Of a DNA stretch of 6,726 bases, positions 1 to 6,378 are shown piece after piece (the stretch's first letter is position 1; every line of letters starts with the position of its first letter). The notes under the pieces are model-generated. The model saw only the letters and a program-made list of their open reading frames with translations. It was not told the DNA's origin and searched no databases. Location of the stretch: positions 1 through 6,726 of the forward strand of contig DBXI01000024.1 of the NCBI GenBank assembly GCA_002309255.1, written 5' to 3'. The DNA comes from Bacteroidales bacterium UBA1216 (GTDB lineage Bacteria; Bacteroidota; Bacteroidia; Bacteroidales; Paludibacteraceae). A program made the translations under genes and the position numbers.

Positions 1-1205
1 CAGTTGATGCGGTTCTTGTCGCGATAGTCCTCGTTCCACTTCTCGGGGCCCCACTTCGATGCATCGGGCAACTCTTGCTTGGGGTAGGTCTGCTCGCCGT
101 GCTTGGTGCATAGTTTCTGTCCCAGACGCACCGCACCGGCAGGGCAGTACTCGACGCAGCGGCCGCAAGCTACGCAGTTCTTCGGATCTACCTTGGCCAC
201 ATAGGCGCTACGCGACAGGTTAGGTGTATTGAACAGCTGCGAGGTACGCAACGCGTTGCAAATCTTGACGTTGCAGTTGCAGATGGCAAAGATCTTACCC
301 TCGCCGTCGATGTTCGTTACCTGATGCACAAAGCCATGATCCTCAGCTTTCTTCAGGATAGCCATCGCCTCATCGTAACTGATATAGTGACCGCGGTTGG
401 TTTCCACAAGATATTCCGCCATGTCACCCACACCGATACACCAGTCGCGGTAGTCGTCGGCGCAACCCTCGTCCATCTTCTTGCGCCCGTAGCGGCACGA
501 GCAGATGCCTACAGCCAAGTGTCCTTCGTAGCGCTTGAGCCAGTACGAGATATGTTCAATGTCCGCCGTCTCGTTCTCCATCGAGATCGCTTTCTCCACA
601 GGGATCACGTGCATGCCGATGCCTGCACCGCCCATGGGCACCATCGGCGTCACTTTCTCCAGCGGCAGGAAGGTCATCCGCTCGAAGAACATCGCCAACT
701 CAGGATGTTTGTCCATCAACTCGACGTTCATGTTCGTATATTCGGCACTTCCGGGCACGAACATCGGCACCCAGTACTCTCTTGCCTCCCGCGCAAAGCT
801 CGTGCCGGGCACCGGACCGTCCTTGGTGTAGTGGTCGCCGTAGTCATATTCGACCATTCCGAATACCGCCAGTTTGTCCAGCAACTCGTCCAGCGACTTG
901 TCGTCAGGCGTGTAGTGCTTCTGCTCGTTCCACTCGTGCAGCTCGGCGTAGGTATGATGCTCGCGCACCTGTCCGAACTTCTTGCTCAGCATGTCGAGCA
1001 GCATGTCGAGCGACGCCTCACGGGTCGCGGCATCCATCTCATCTTCGAAGATGCACGCCAAGCCCCAGTATTCTGGGGCATCGGTGGTCATCTTGATCTT
1101 ACCGGGCACTCGGTCAGTTACTTGCTGCACGAACTTCAACAACTTCGGATTCGGATTCTTGTCGCCCCGGTGCTTCGGAACGAACTTGTTGGACATCTGT
1201 GGCAT
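1..1205 (-). CDS. Iron-sulfur oxidoreductase, N-terminal 401 residues (gene cut by the left edge)
   Basis: This open frame has no stop before the left edge, so the C-terminus is missing. I translated it by hand from the ATG at 1205; a second ATG three codons in (1196) is an equally possible start. Residues 1-230 are a soluble domain without a motif I can name. A Cys-rich module follows: CSCR at 235-238, C248, C256, then CNC at 309-311 and C316. A typical 4Fe-4S ferredoxin motif is at 344-354 (C344, C347, C350, C354-Pro), with a further C366. The layout matches my memory of large anaerobe proteins annotated as pyridine nucleotide-disulfide oxidoreductase/dicluster-binding protein, in which a FAD/NAD(P)-binding part like the glutamate synthase small subunit follows the ferredoxin domain. 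That part would lie outside the window, so the flavin and nucleotide roles are inferred. No signal peptide is seen, so it is probably cytoplasmic. It lies 64 bases downstream of hypB. The Fe-S assignment is firm; the substrate is unknown. Confidence 0.85.
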   Translation of the reverse strand, partial: MPQMSNKFVPKHRGDKNPNPKLLKFVQQVTDRVPGKIKMTTDAPEYWGLACIFEDEMDAATREASLDMLLDMLSKKFGQVREHHTYAELHEWNEQKHYTPDDKSLDELLDKLAVFGMVEYDYGDHYTKDGPVPGTSFAREAREYWVPMFVPGSAEYTNMNVELMDKHPELAMFFERMTFLPLEKVTPMVPMGGAGIGMHVIPVEKAISMENETADIEHISYWLKRYEGHLAVGICSCRYGRKKMDEGCADDYRDWCIGVGDMAEYLVETNRGHYISYDEAMAILKKAEDHGFVHQVTNIDGEGKIFAICNCNVKICNALRTSQLFNTPNLSRSAYVAKVDPKNCVACGRCVEYCPAGAVRLGQKLCTKHGEQTYPKQELPDASKWGPEKWNEDYRDKNRIN

Positions 1206-1269
1206 AAAACTATAACGATTTAACGTTTCGATACAACCGAAACCATTTTAACTATTTAACTCTTTAACG
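1206..1269 (-). repeat. Spacer of 8-bp GTTAAA-type repeats around a hairpin
   Basis: The spacer between hypB and the oxidoreductase gene is AT-rich and periodic. On the plus strand, three contiguous 8-mers ending in TTAAC or TTTAAC occupy 1245-1252, 1253-1260 and 1261-1268. Two more (actataac, gatttaac) occupy 1209-1216 and 1217-1224. Between them sits a perfect 6-bp inverted repeat: gtttcg at 1225-1230, a 7-base loop, and cgaaac at 1238-1243. In the direction of transcription this reads three GTTAAANN units, a hairpin, then two more units ending at the ATG. There is no U-tract after the stem, so it is not a typical intrinsic terminator. Its function is unknown; it may be a spacer repeat or a leader structure. 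Confidence 0.8.
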
Positions 1270-1986
1270 TCAAATACCTTTCCAGTCTTTGACCTGTTCG
1301 AGGAGCCAATTGGCAAAATTCTCGATGCCCTCGCCTGTCTTGGCGCAGATGGGGATGACAATGGCGCGCGGGTTGCGCATGTGGATGTATTCGGTGCACT
1401 TGTCGAGATCGAAGTCGAAGTAAGGTAGTACATCTATCTTGTTGATCACCACTACATCGCAAACAGAGAACATCAGCGGGTACTTGAGCGGTTTGTCGTG
1501 GCCTTCGGGTACGGAAAGGATCATGGCGTTCTTGACCGAGCCTGTATCGAACTCTGCCGGACAGACGAGGTTGCCTACGTTCTCGAGGATAACCAGATCC
1601 GGCTGCTCGCCCACTACTCCGTTAATCCCCTCATCCGCTAATCCATTCAAGCCTTGCCGGGTCATCTCGGCGTCGAGGTGGCACATGCCGCCGGTGTGCA
1701 GCTGGATGGACTCGACGCCCGTGGCTTCCTTGATCTTGATGGCATCGACATTGCTATCGATATCCGCTTCCATGACGGCTATACGGATCTTGTCCTTCAG
1801 GCGGTTGATGGTCTGAATGAGGGTGGTCGTCTTGCCGCTACCCGGAGCAGACATCAGGTTCAGCAGATACACGCCGCGCTGCTTAAGCTCGCTGCGCAAC
1901 TCATCCGCATCACGGTCGTTGGCCTCGAAAACACTCTTCTTGAGCTCGATAACTTTCACTTGGTCCATGTATTGTGTGTTTTTCAT
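1270..1986 (-). CDS. hypB: HypB, nickel incorporation GTPase
   Basis: HypB is a SIMIBI-class GTPase that works with HypA to deliver nickel to [NiFe] hydrogenase precursors; GTP-driven dimerisation controls metal transfer. The 238-residue product has a P-loop at 46-54 (PGSGKTT, with K52 and T53), an Asp-rich switch region near 73-78, and the CH pair C102-H103 that forms the inter-subunit metal site in studied HypB proteins. It also has the family signature ENVGNLVCPAEFD at 135-147 (C142 is another known metal-site position) and the guanine-specificity motif NKID at 182-185. There is no N-terminal CxxCGC motif and no His-rich stretch, so this is the short form without a nickel-storage segment. 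The ATG is 10 bases after the pepT stop, which suggests cotranscription; M7 is an alternative start. No hypA, other hyp gene or hydrogenase subunit is visible. The identity is secure; the client enzyme is not known. Confidence 0.97.
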   Translation of the reverse strand: MKNTQYMDQVKVIELKKSVFEANDRDADELRSELKQRGVYLLNLMSAPGSGKTTTLIQTINRLKDKIRIAVMEADIDSNVDAIKIKEATGVESIQLHTGGMCHLDAEMTRQGLNGLADEGINGVVGEQPDLVILENVGNLVCPAEFDTGSVKNAMILSVPEGHDKPLKYPLMFSVCDVVVINKIDVLPYFDFDLDKCTEYIHMRNPRAIVIPICAKTGEGIENFANWLLEQVKDWKGI

Positions 1987-1996
1987 GTGCTACGGA

Positions 1997-3235
1997 TCAG
2001 TCCTTCACCTGCACGATCTTTATGATCAGCTCGATGGCTTTCTGCATCGATGGTATCGGCAGGTACTCGAAGCGGCTGTGGAAGTTCTCCCCTCCGGCGA
2101 AGATGTTCGGGCAGGGAAGTCCTTCGAACGAGAGTCGTGCGCCGTCTGTGCCGCCTCGGATGGGTTGCACCTTAGGCGTGATGCCAATCTCCTTCATCGC
2201 TTGCTCCACGCGCTCGACGATGTGCATGACGGGCTCGACCTTTTCGCGCATGTTGTAGTACTGATCGCGGATGTTGATCTCCACCGTACCCTCACCATAC
2301 TCGCGGTTCACCTTACGAACCAGGTGCTCAAGCTCGCGCTTTCGGCTCTCGAAGCGCGCACGGTCATGGTCGCGGATGATGTAGGTGAGCGTCGTCTCTT
2401 CCACGGTGCCTTGCATGCCGATGAGGTGATAGAAGCCCTCGTATCCCTGCGTGTGTTCGGGTGTTTCCCAGCGGGGCAGCATGACGGCTATCTGGAAGGC
2501 TATACGCTGTGAGTTGAGCATCTTGTGGTAGGCTTTGCCCGGATGAACGTTCACGCCGTGCACCTTGATGGTGCATGCTGCGGCGTTGAAGTTCTCGTAT
2601 TCGAGTTCGCCTATTGCACCGCCGTCCATGGTGTATGCGAAGTCGGCACCAAAGGCCTTGACATCAAAGTAGTCGGCCCCCTGACCGATCTCTTCGTCGG
2701 GCGTGAATCCGATGCGCACCTTGCCGTGCTTGATCTCGGGGTGACCAATCAGGTACTCGCATGCTGTGACGATCTCGCATATGCCCGCCTTGTCATCAGC
2801 GCCGAGCAGCGTCTTGCCATCGGTGACGATGATGTCCTGACCTGTGTAGTGCAGGATCTCGGGGAACTTACTTGTCTCCAGCACGATGTTCTCCGCCGGG
2901 TTGAGGAGGATATCCTGGCCGTCGTAGTTCTCGACGATACGTGGTTTGACATGCTTACCGCTGGCGTCGGGCGAGGTGTCCATGTGGGCTATCAGGCCGA
3001 TCACGGGTATCCGGTCACCGCTCACCGCTAATCCTTCACCGTTATTCGCCGGCAAGGTGGCCATGATGTAGCCGTTGGTGTCCAGAGTGACCTCTTGCAG
3101 GCCTATCTGCTTGAGTTCATCTGCCAGATAGCGTGCAAACTCCATCTGTCCGGGCGTGGAGGGGGTCATGTTGGTCTGTTCGTCACTGGTTGTGCAGAAC
3201 GATACGTATTTAAGGAAACGGTCAATGGGATTCAT
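1997..3235 (-). CDS. pepT: Peptidase T (tripeptide aminopeptidase), M20B family
   Basis: PepT is a cytoplasmic two-zinc aminopeptidase that removes the N-terminal residue of tripeptides, the last steps of peptide use. With the start at 3235 the protein is 412 residues, close to the roughly 408 of E. coli PepT. The catalytic set is complete: H84 and D86 (AHMDTSPD), bridging D147 (GADDKAG), general base E181 and zinc ligand E182 (PDEEIG), D204 (TMDGG) and H386 (ENFHS). The dimerisation/lid domain lies between about 215 and 325. An in-frame ATG at 3292 would add 19 residues, but that extension overlaps the end of the upstream dehydrogenase gene and is encoded by the 8-bp tandem repeats, so it is unlikely to be real. 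The next residues, MNPIDRFLKYVSF, match how family members begin. The gene lies between a 40-base repeat spacer and hypB, 10 bases downstream. Nothing is missing or truncated. Confidence 0.96.
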   Translation of the reverse strand: MNPIDRFLKYVSFCTTSDEQTNMTPSTPGQMEFARYLADELKQIGLQEVTLDTNGYIMATLPANNGEGLAVSGDRIPVIGLIAHMDTSPDASGKHVKPRIVENYDGQDILLNPAENIVLETSKFPEILHYTGQDIIVTDGKTLLGADDKAGICEIVTACEYLIGHPEIKHGKVRIGFTPDEEIGQGADYFDVKAFGADFAYTMDGGAIGELEYENFNAAACTIKVHGVNVHPGKAYHKMLNSQRIAFQIAVMLPRWETPEHTQGYEGFYHLIGMQGTVEETTLTYIIRDHDRARFESRKRELEHLVRKVNREYGEGTVEINIRDQYYNMREKVEPVMHIVERVEQAMKEIGITPKVQPIRGGTDGARLSFEGLPCPNIFAGGENFHSRFEYLPIPSMQKAIELIIKIVQVKD

Positions 3236-3244
3236 AAGCTTATT

Positions 3245-3276
3245 GTCGTGATGTCGTGATGTCATGATGACGTGAT
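3245..3276. repeat. Four tandem 8-bp repeats (gtcgtgat type) between dehydrogenase and pepT
   Basis: On the plus strand the units are gtcgtgat (3245-3252), gtcgtgat (3253-3260), gtcatgat (3261-3268) and gacgtgat (3269-3276), so two are exact and two differ by one base. The array fills most of the 40 bases between the dehydrogenase stop codon (3276-3278) and the pepT start (3235). The last unit touches the stop codon. A perfect 10-bp palindrome, cgtgatcacg, lies at 3271-3280 and overlaps that stop. The array could be a slippage-prone spacer or an operator; nothing here decides between them. Confidence 0.85.
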
Positions 3277-4193
3277 CACGAGAGTTGTACAATGTTCATT
3301 TTATCGTAGTTGCCTTCGCAGAAGGCGAGGATGTTGTCCTCAATGTTGTGGCACATGGCTATTCGTCCCTCCCATGTGCCGGTACCGGTGTGTGGTGAGA
3401 GGACGACGTTCGGCAGAGTGAGCAATTCGGGCGTGATGTGCGGTTCATGCTCATACACATCGAGTGCAGCGCCTGCAATGATGCCGTTCTGTAGCGCGTG
3501 CACCAGCGCCTGCTCATCCACGTGCGCGCCACGCGCGGTATTGATAAGGTACGCTGTACGGCGCATCATACTTAGTTCCTGCAGGCTGATCAAGTGGTGC
3601 ACTTCAGGGGTGTAGGGTAAGTTGAGCGACACGTAGTCGCTGTCCTGCAGCAGTGTCTGCAGATCGACGTACTGTGCGCCGTACAGCTGCTCGGTCTGCT
3701 CGGGCAGGCAGTGGCGATTGTGGTAGATGATCTTCATGCCGCTTGCCAGAGCCCTGCGTGCCAAGGCTTGTCCGATGCGACCTAATCCGATGATACCCAA
3801 TGTCTTGCCGTAGAGAGAGTGGCTGAGGTTGTTCATCACCGCCATGGGCTCGCAGGTGCCTTCGCGCAGGCGTCGGTCGAACTCCGCTACCCGTCGTGCT
3901 ACGGCTATCATCAGCGCAAACGCCAGTTCGGCTGTGGGCTCGATCACCGGCTGCGGCGTGTTCGTGACGCGTATACCGCGCTCGCGGCAGGCTCTGAGGT
4001 CGATGTTGTTGTACCCCACGCCGAAATTTGCCACCAGCTTCAGATCAGGCGCTGAGGCTATCATCTCGGCTGTGACGGGTTTGTCGAAGGTGCTGACCAG
4101 TATATCCGCCTCAGTGAGCGGCACATACATCTCGTGCGCCTTGAGGCGTGTCAGTCCCTCGTCAGGCAGGCGGGTGGTGAAGGCTATACGCAT
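3276..4193 (-). CDS. D-2-hydroxyacid dehydrogenase (glyoxylate/hydroxypyruvate reductase-like)
   Basis: Members of this family reversibly reduce 2-keto acids to D-2-hydroxy acids with NAD(P)H in the cytoplasm. The 305-residue protein is slightly short for the family (usually about 310-330) but has all key parts. The substrate loop is NFGVGYNNID (56-65), the dinucleotide fold is GLGRIG (136-141), and the catalytic set is R221 (NTARG), E250 (EHEP) and H268 (SPHTG). The R-to-E spacing of 29 equals that of E. coli SerA. After the second beta strand the sequence is YHNRH (157-161); an Arg here (R160), rather than an acidic residue, points to NADPH over NADH by family precedent. The VGYNNID and VTNTPQ motifs resemble glyoxylate reductases more than D-lactate dehydrogenase, but the substrate cannot be settled from sequence. 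There is no C-terminal ACT domain, so it is not a typical SerA. The start is 3 bases after the metallophosphoesterase stop, which suggests translational coupling. Confidence 0.92.
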   Translation of the reverse strand: MRIAFTTRLPDEGLTRLKAHEMYVPLTEADILVSTFDKPVTAEMIASAPDLKLVANFGVGYNNIDLRACRERGIRVTNTPQPVIEPTAELAFALMIAVARRVAEFDRRLREGTCEPMAVMNNLSHSLYGKTLGIIGLGRIGQALARRALASGMKIIYHNRHCLPEQTEQLYGAQYVDLQTLLQDSDYVSLNLPYTPEVHHLISLQELSMMRRTAYLINTARGAHVDEQALVHALQNGIIAGAALDVYEHEPHITPELLTLPNVVLSPHTGTGTWEGRIAMCHNIEDNILAFCEGNYDKMNIVQLS

Positions 4194-4196
4194 GGC

Positions 4197-6269
4197 TTAT
4201 TCAGCGGCTGTTGTCTCGAGCGGTTCGACTGAACTGTCAATAGGTAGCATCAGCGTGTCGATAGGATTGCCCAGGCTGTCAAGCATCAGGCTGTCCAGTG
4301 TCAGGGTGTCCACCGGCGGCGGTAAAACCTTGCGCAGTAGAGCTATTGTGCCGTCGGATGATGCTACCACTACCGATGTGTCGCTGAGCGTGCAGGGCGT
4401 GGTCAGCAGACTGTTGCCAATCTTGTGCTGCCACTTCGGCTCGCCTGTCAAGGCATCCAGAGCGATAACAAGGCCGTTCTTTGTGGTCACGAACAGCGTG
4501 CCGCCGTCCACGATCAGTTGCGTGGGCGCGCAGTCTAACCCGTAGCCTGCATCCATCGCCCAGAGCAGCGTGTCGGCGTTCAGGTTGATGGCGATGATCG
4601 TATCCTGAGTGGTCTTGGCGTACAGGATAGAGTCCTTCATACCAATTGACTCGCGTACCGCCCAGCGGTTCGTGCGCTGACTGACGGTGCCGGTGTCGGT
4701 GTTCAGCGCCGTCAGGTAGCCATCAGGCGCAGCTATATATACGCGCTTGTCGTCGCCGCATGGGCTAACCAAGGCAGGAGCTTGACGGCTGTCCGTCTGC
4801 TCGTTGTGCCACACCCACAGGATGCTCCCCTTGCGCTTGTCAAAGGCGTAGAAGTTGCCGTCGCAAGCACCGACGAAAATCTTGTTCTTATATACCAGCG
4901 GCTTGGCAATGCAGAAGTTCCCCCAGCTCTGATAGCTCCACACCGGCGCGCCGCTCATCAACTTGAGCGCATAGAAACAGCTATCCGAACTGCCGAAGTA
5001 CACGTTGCTACCGTCGATGGTTATCGATCCTGTGATCGGTTTGCCGAGCTTCTGGCGCCACAACAGCTTGCCGTTCTCCACCGATACGCAGTACGCTATG
5101 CCGTTGGCGCTTGCGAACACTACGCGACCGTCCTTCACGGCAGCCGAACCCACGATGCGCCCGGTGGTCTTGTAGCGCCAGAGGATGCGTCCGTTGGACT
5201 GATCGATGGCGTAGAACGTGCCGCCGTCGTCACCCACATAGATTCGTCCGTACATCTCTACCGGGGTGGCGTAGATGCCATAAGGCAGCTTTCGCTCCCA
5301 CGCACGTATGACCAGCGTGTCGCTGTCATTCACCGCATAACTGGGCAGCAGGGTGGTGTCCGGTTCGGGGAAGACACGTTGCATCAGCGGCAGACCGAAC
5401 CTACGTATTGTCTGCGCCTCACCGGCACTCACCACGATTGGCAACACTGTCGTATCTATACTAACCGCTATAGCCCGTTCGCTGAATAGGATTGAGTCGC
5501 TGCTGATCTCCACCAGCGTGTAACCCGTACGCCCCAGACTGTCCACCAGCGACGAGCGGCAGGTCACATTCTCGATACCATCCGTCGTCAGGTGCATGTA
5601 ATCATGGTGATGACCACTGATCACCACCTGCGTGTTGTACTGCCGCAGGATGTCGGTCAGGTCGTACCAGTTGTCCACCGCCTCGCGGAGCAACGGATAG
5701 TGCGTCACGACGATCGTGGGCTGTGTGCCCAGCGAATCCAGCCACTGACGCAGCCACATAGTGTCTTGCGGAGCAAAGTGACCGTCGGACGAACGCATGA
5801 TAGGAGCGCTGTTCAGTCCCATGATGAATGCCTCATCCTTGTTCAGCGAGAAGCGCACCGAGTCAAACACCGCCTTCAGATCCATCAACGCCGACGGACT
5901 GCGCTTCGTGTCATGGTTGCCCGACGTAACGTAGTACGGCAGCTCGGTCGAGTCCAACAATCGACGCACATTCACCAGTGCCAGCGAGTCGCCTCTGTCC
6001 GTCAGGTCACCTGCATGCAGGATGAAGTCCACCTGCTGACTGCGCAGATCTTCGGTACAGATAGCCATCGCTAACAGCGCCTCGCCCGGTAACTCATGCG
6101 GAACGAGGATCACCGTGTCGCGAAGCGTCACGCTGTCAACGGCCTGTATCGTGTCATACACTATCTCCGGCGCATCGACATGCGTGTCGCTCAGCACCGC
6201 AAATCGCAGCGGAGCAGCAGACAAGGAGAGGGATAACAAACAGCTTGCAAATAAGTAAAATTGTTTCAT
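4197..6269 (-). CDS. Exported calcineurin-like metallophosphoesterase fused to a PQQ-type beta-propeller
   Basis: This 690-residue protein begins with a likely Sec signal peptide (K2, hydrophobic 3-17, cleavage near 17-19), so it probably acts in the periplasm or outside the cell. Residues about 21-265 are a metallophosphoesterase with the full two-metal set: D28 and H30 (DTH), D88 (GDLTDRGD), N118-H119-D120 (GNHD), H190 (THYP), and H220 and H222 (GHHH). The gap between the first two motifs, about 58 residues, is long and seems to hold an insertion. Residues about 325-650 form a propeller of seven blades with G-x3-W-like motifs about 40 residues apart (359-364, 399-404, 439-444, 481-485, 526-530, 565-570, 608-613); the fifth lacks Trp. 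This is the structural PQQ_2/BamB type, not clearly cofactor-binding. A Pro stretch (650-652) leads to a tail of repeated DTL/DSL (654-674). The substrate is unknown; the propeller may position a partner or polymer. The gene follows the dnaX tail after a 109-base repeat-bearing spacer and is almost contiguous with the dehydrogenase gene. Confidence 0.93.
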   Translation of the reverse strand: MKQFYLFASCLLSLSLSAAPLRFAVLSDTHVDAPEIVYDTIQAVDSVTLRDTVILVPHELPGEALLAMAICTEDLRSQQVDFILHAGDLTDRGDSLALVNVRRLLDSTELPYYVTSGNHDTKRSPSALMDLKAVFDSVRFSLNKDEAFIMGLNSAPIMRSSDGHFAPQDTMWLRQWLDSLGTQPTIVVTHYPLLREAVDNWYDLTDILRQYNTQVVISGHHHDYMHLTTDGIENVTCRSSLVDSLGRTGYTLVEISSDSILFSERAIAVSIDTTVLPIVVSAGEAQTIRRFGLPLMQRVFPEPDTTLLPSYAVNDSDTLVIRAWERKLPYGIYATPVEMYGRIYVGDDGGTFYAIDQSNGRILWRYKTTGRIVGSAAVKDGRVVFASANGIAYCVSVENGKLLWRQKLGKPITGSITIDGSNVYFGSSDSCFYALKLMSGAPVWSYQSWGNFCIAKPLVYKNKIFVGACDGNFYAFDKRKGSILWVWHNEQTDSRQAPALVSPCGDDKRVYIAAPDGYLTALNTDTGTVSQRTNRWAVRESIGMKDSILYAKTTQDTIIAINLNADTLLWAMDAGYGLDCAPTQLIVDGGTLFVTTKNGLVIALDALTGEPKWQHKIGNSLLTTPCTLSDTSVVVASSDGTIALLRKVLPPPVDTLTLDSLMLDSLGNPIDTLMLPIDSSVEPLETTAAE

Positions 6270-6290
6270 GTATGTCTTGTTCTTTATAGT

Positions 6291-6336
6291 CTTTGTACTT
6301 TCAGCGTAGCGGTCTTTGTTCTTTCAGCGAAGCGGG
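6291..6336. repeat. 23-bp tandem repeat, two copies, after dnaX
   Basis: Copy one (6291-6313) and copy two (6314-6336) are contiguous 23-mers of the form ctttgtNctttcagcgNagcgg, matching at 20 of 23 bases. A further 10-base piece, gtagcggtct, identical to 6306-6315, recurs at 6371-6380 and runs into the stop codon of the DnaX-like gene (6379-6381). Between lies a GC-rich segment with the 9-base palindrome ggggtcccc (6334-6342) and an imperfect inverted repeat: cccca at 6339-6343 against tgggg at 6360-6364, with ggc/gcc inside. No U-tract follows on the minus strand. The spacer 6270-6378 should contain any promoter for the metallophosphoesterase gene, but I see no match there to the Bacteroidetes TAnnTTTG element. 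Confidence 0.8.
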
Positions 6337-6378
6337 GTCCCCAAAGGGCTTTGCCAGAGTGGGGTGCTTTGTAGCGGT

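Noticed and set aside
324..1223. Long plus-strand open frame (299 codons) opposite the oxidoreductase gene
   Set aside because: It lies entirely antisense to a frame with clear Fe-S motifs. Its translation is rich in His, Arg and Val without any domain, as expected for a shadow frame.
1206..1240. Possible Bacteroidetes promoter (ttg, then a TAnnTTTG-like tagtttta on the minus strand)
   Set aside because: The -7-like element abuts the ATG and lacks the final G. Transcription would begin inside the first codons, so the match is probably chance in AT-rich repeats.
1817..2512. Plus-strand open frame spanning the hypB-pepT junction
   Set aside because: It is antisense to two secure genes and shows no recognisable motif. 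The other long plus-strand frames, at 3829-4545, 4782-5489 and 5592-6074, were rejected for the same reason.
1997..3292. 431-residue version of PepT starting at 3292
   Set aside because: The added 19 residues come from repeat DNA and overlap the dehydrogenase stop, and the 412-residue form fits the family length and N-terminus.
4320..5295. PQQ-dependent dehydrogenase domain
   Set aside because: The propeller has the short repeated blades of the structural PQQ_2/BamB type. I see no vicinal Cys pair or other hallmark of quinoprotein dehydrogenases.
6240..6269. Lipoprotein signal at Cys10 of the phosphoesterase-propeller protein
   Set aside because: FASC is a poor lipobox, only nine residues precede the Cys, and the hydrophobic stretch continues well past it, which fits an ordinary Sec signal better.
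6334..6364. Intrinsic terminator after dnaX
   Set aside because: The inverted repeat is imperfect (5 bp plus 3 bp with an internal loop) and no U-tract follows on the minus strand.
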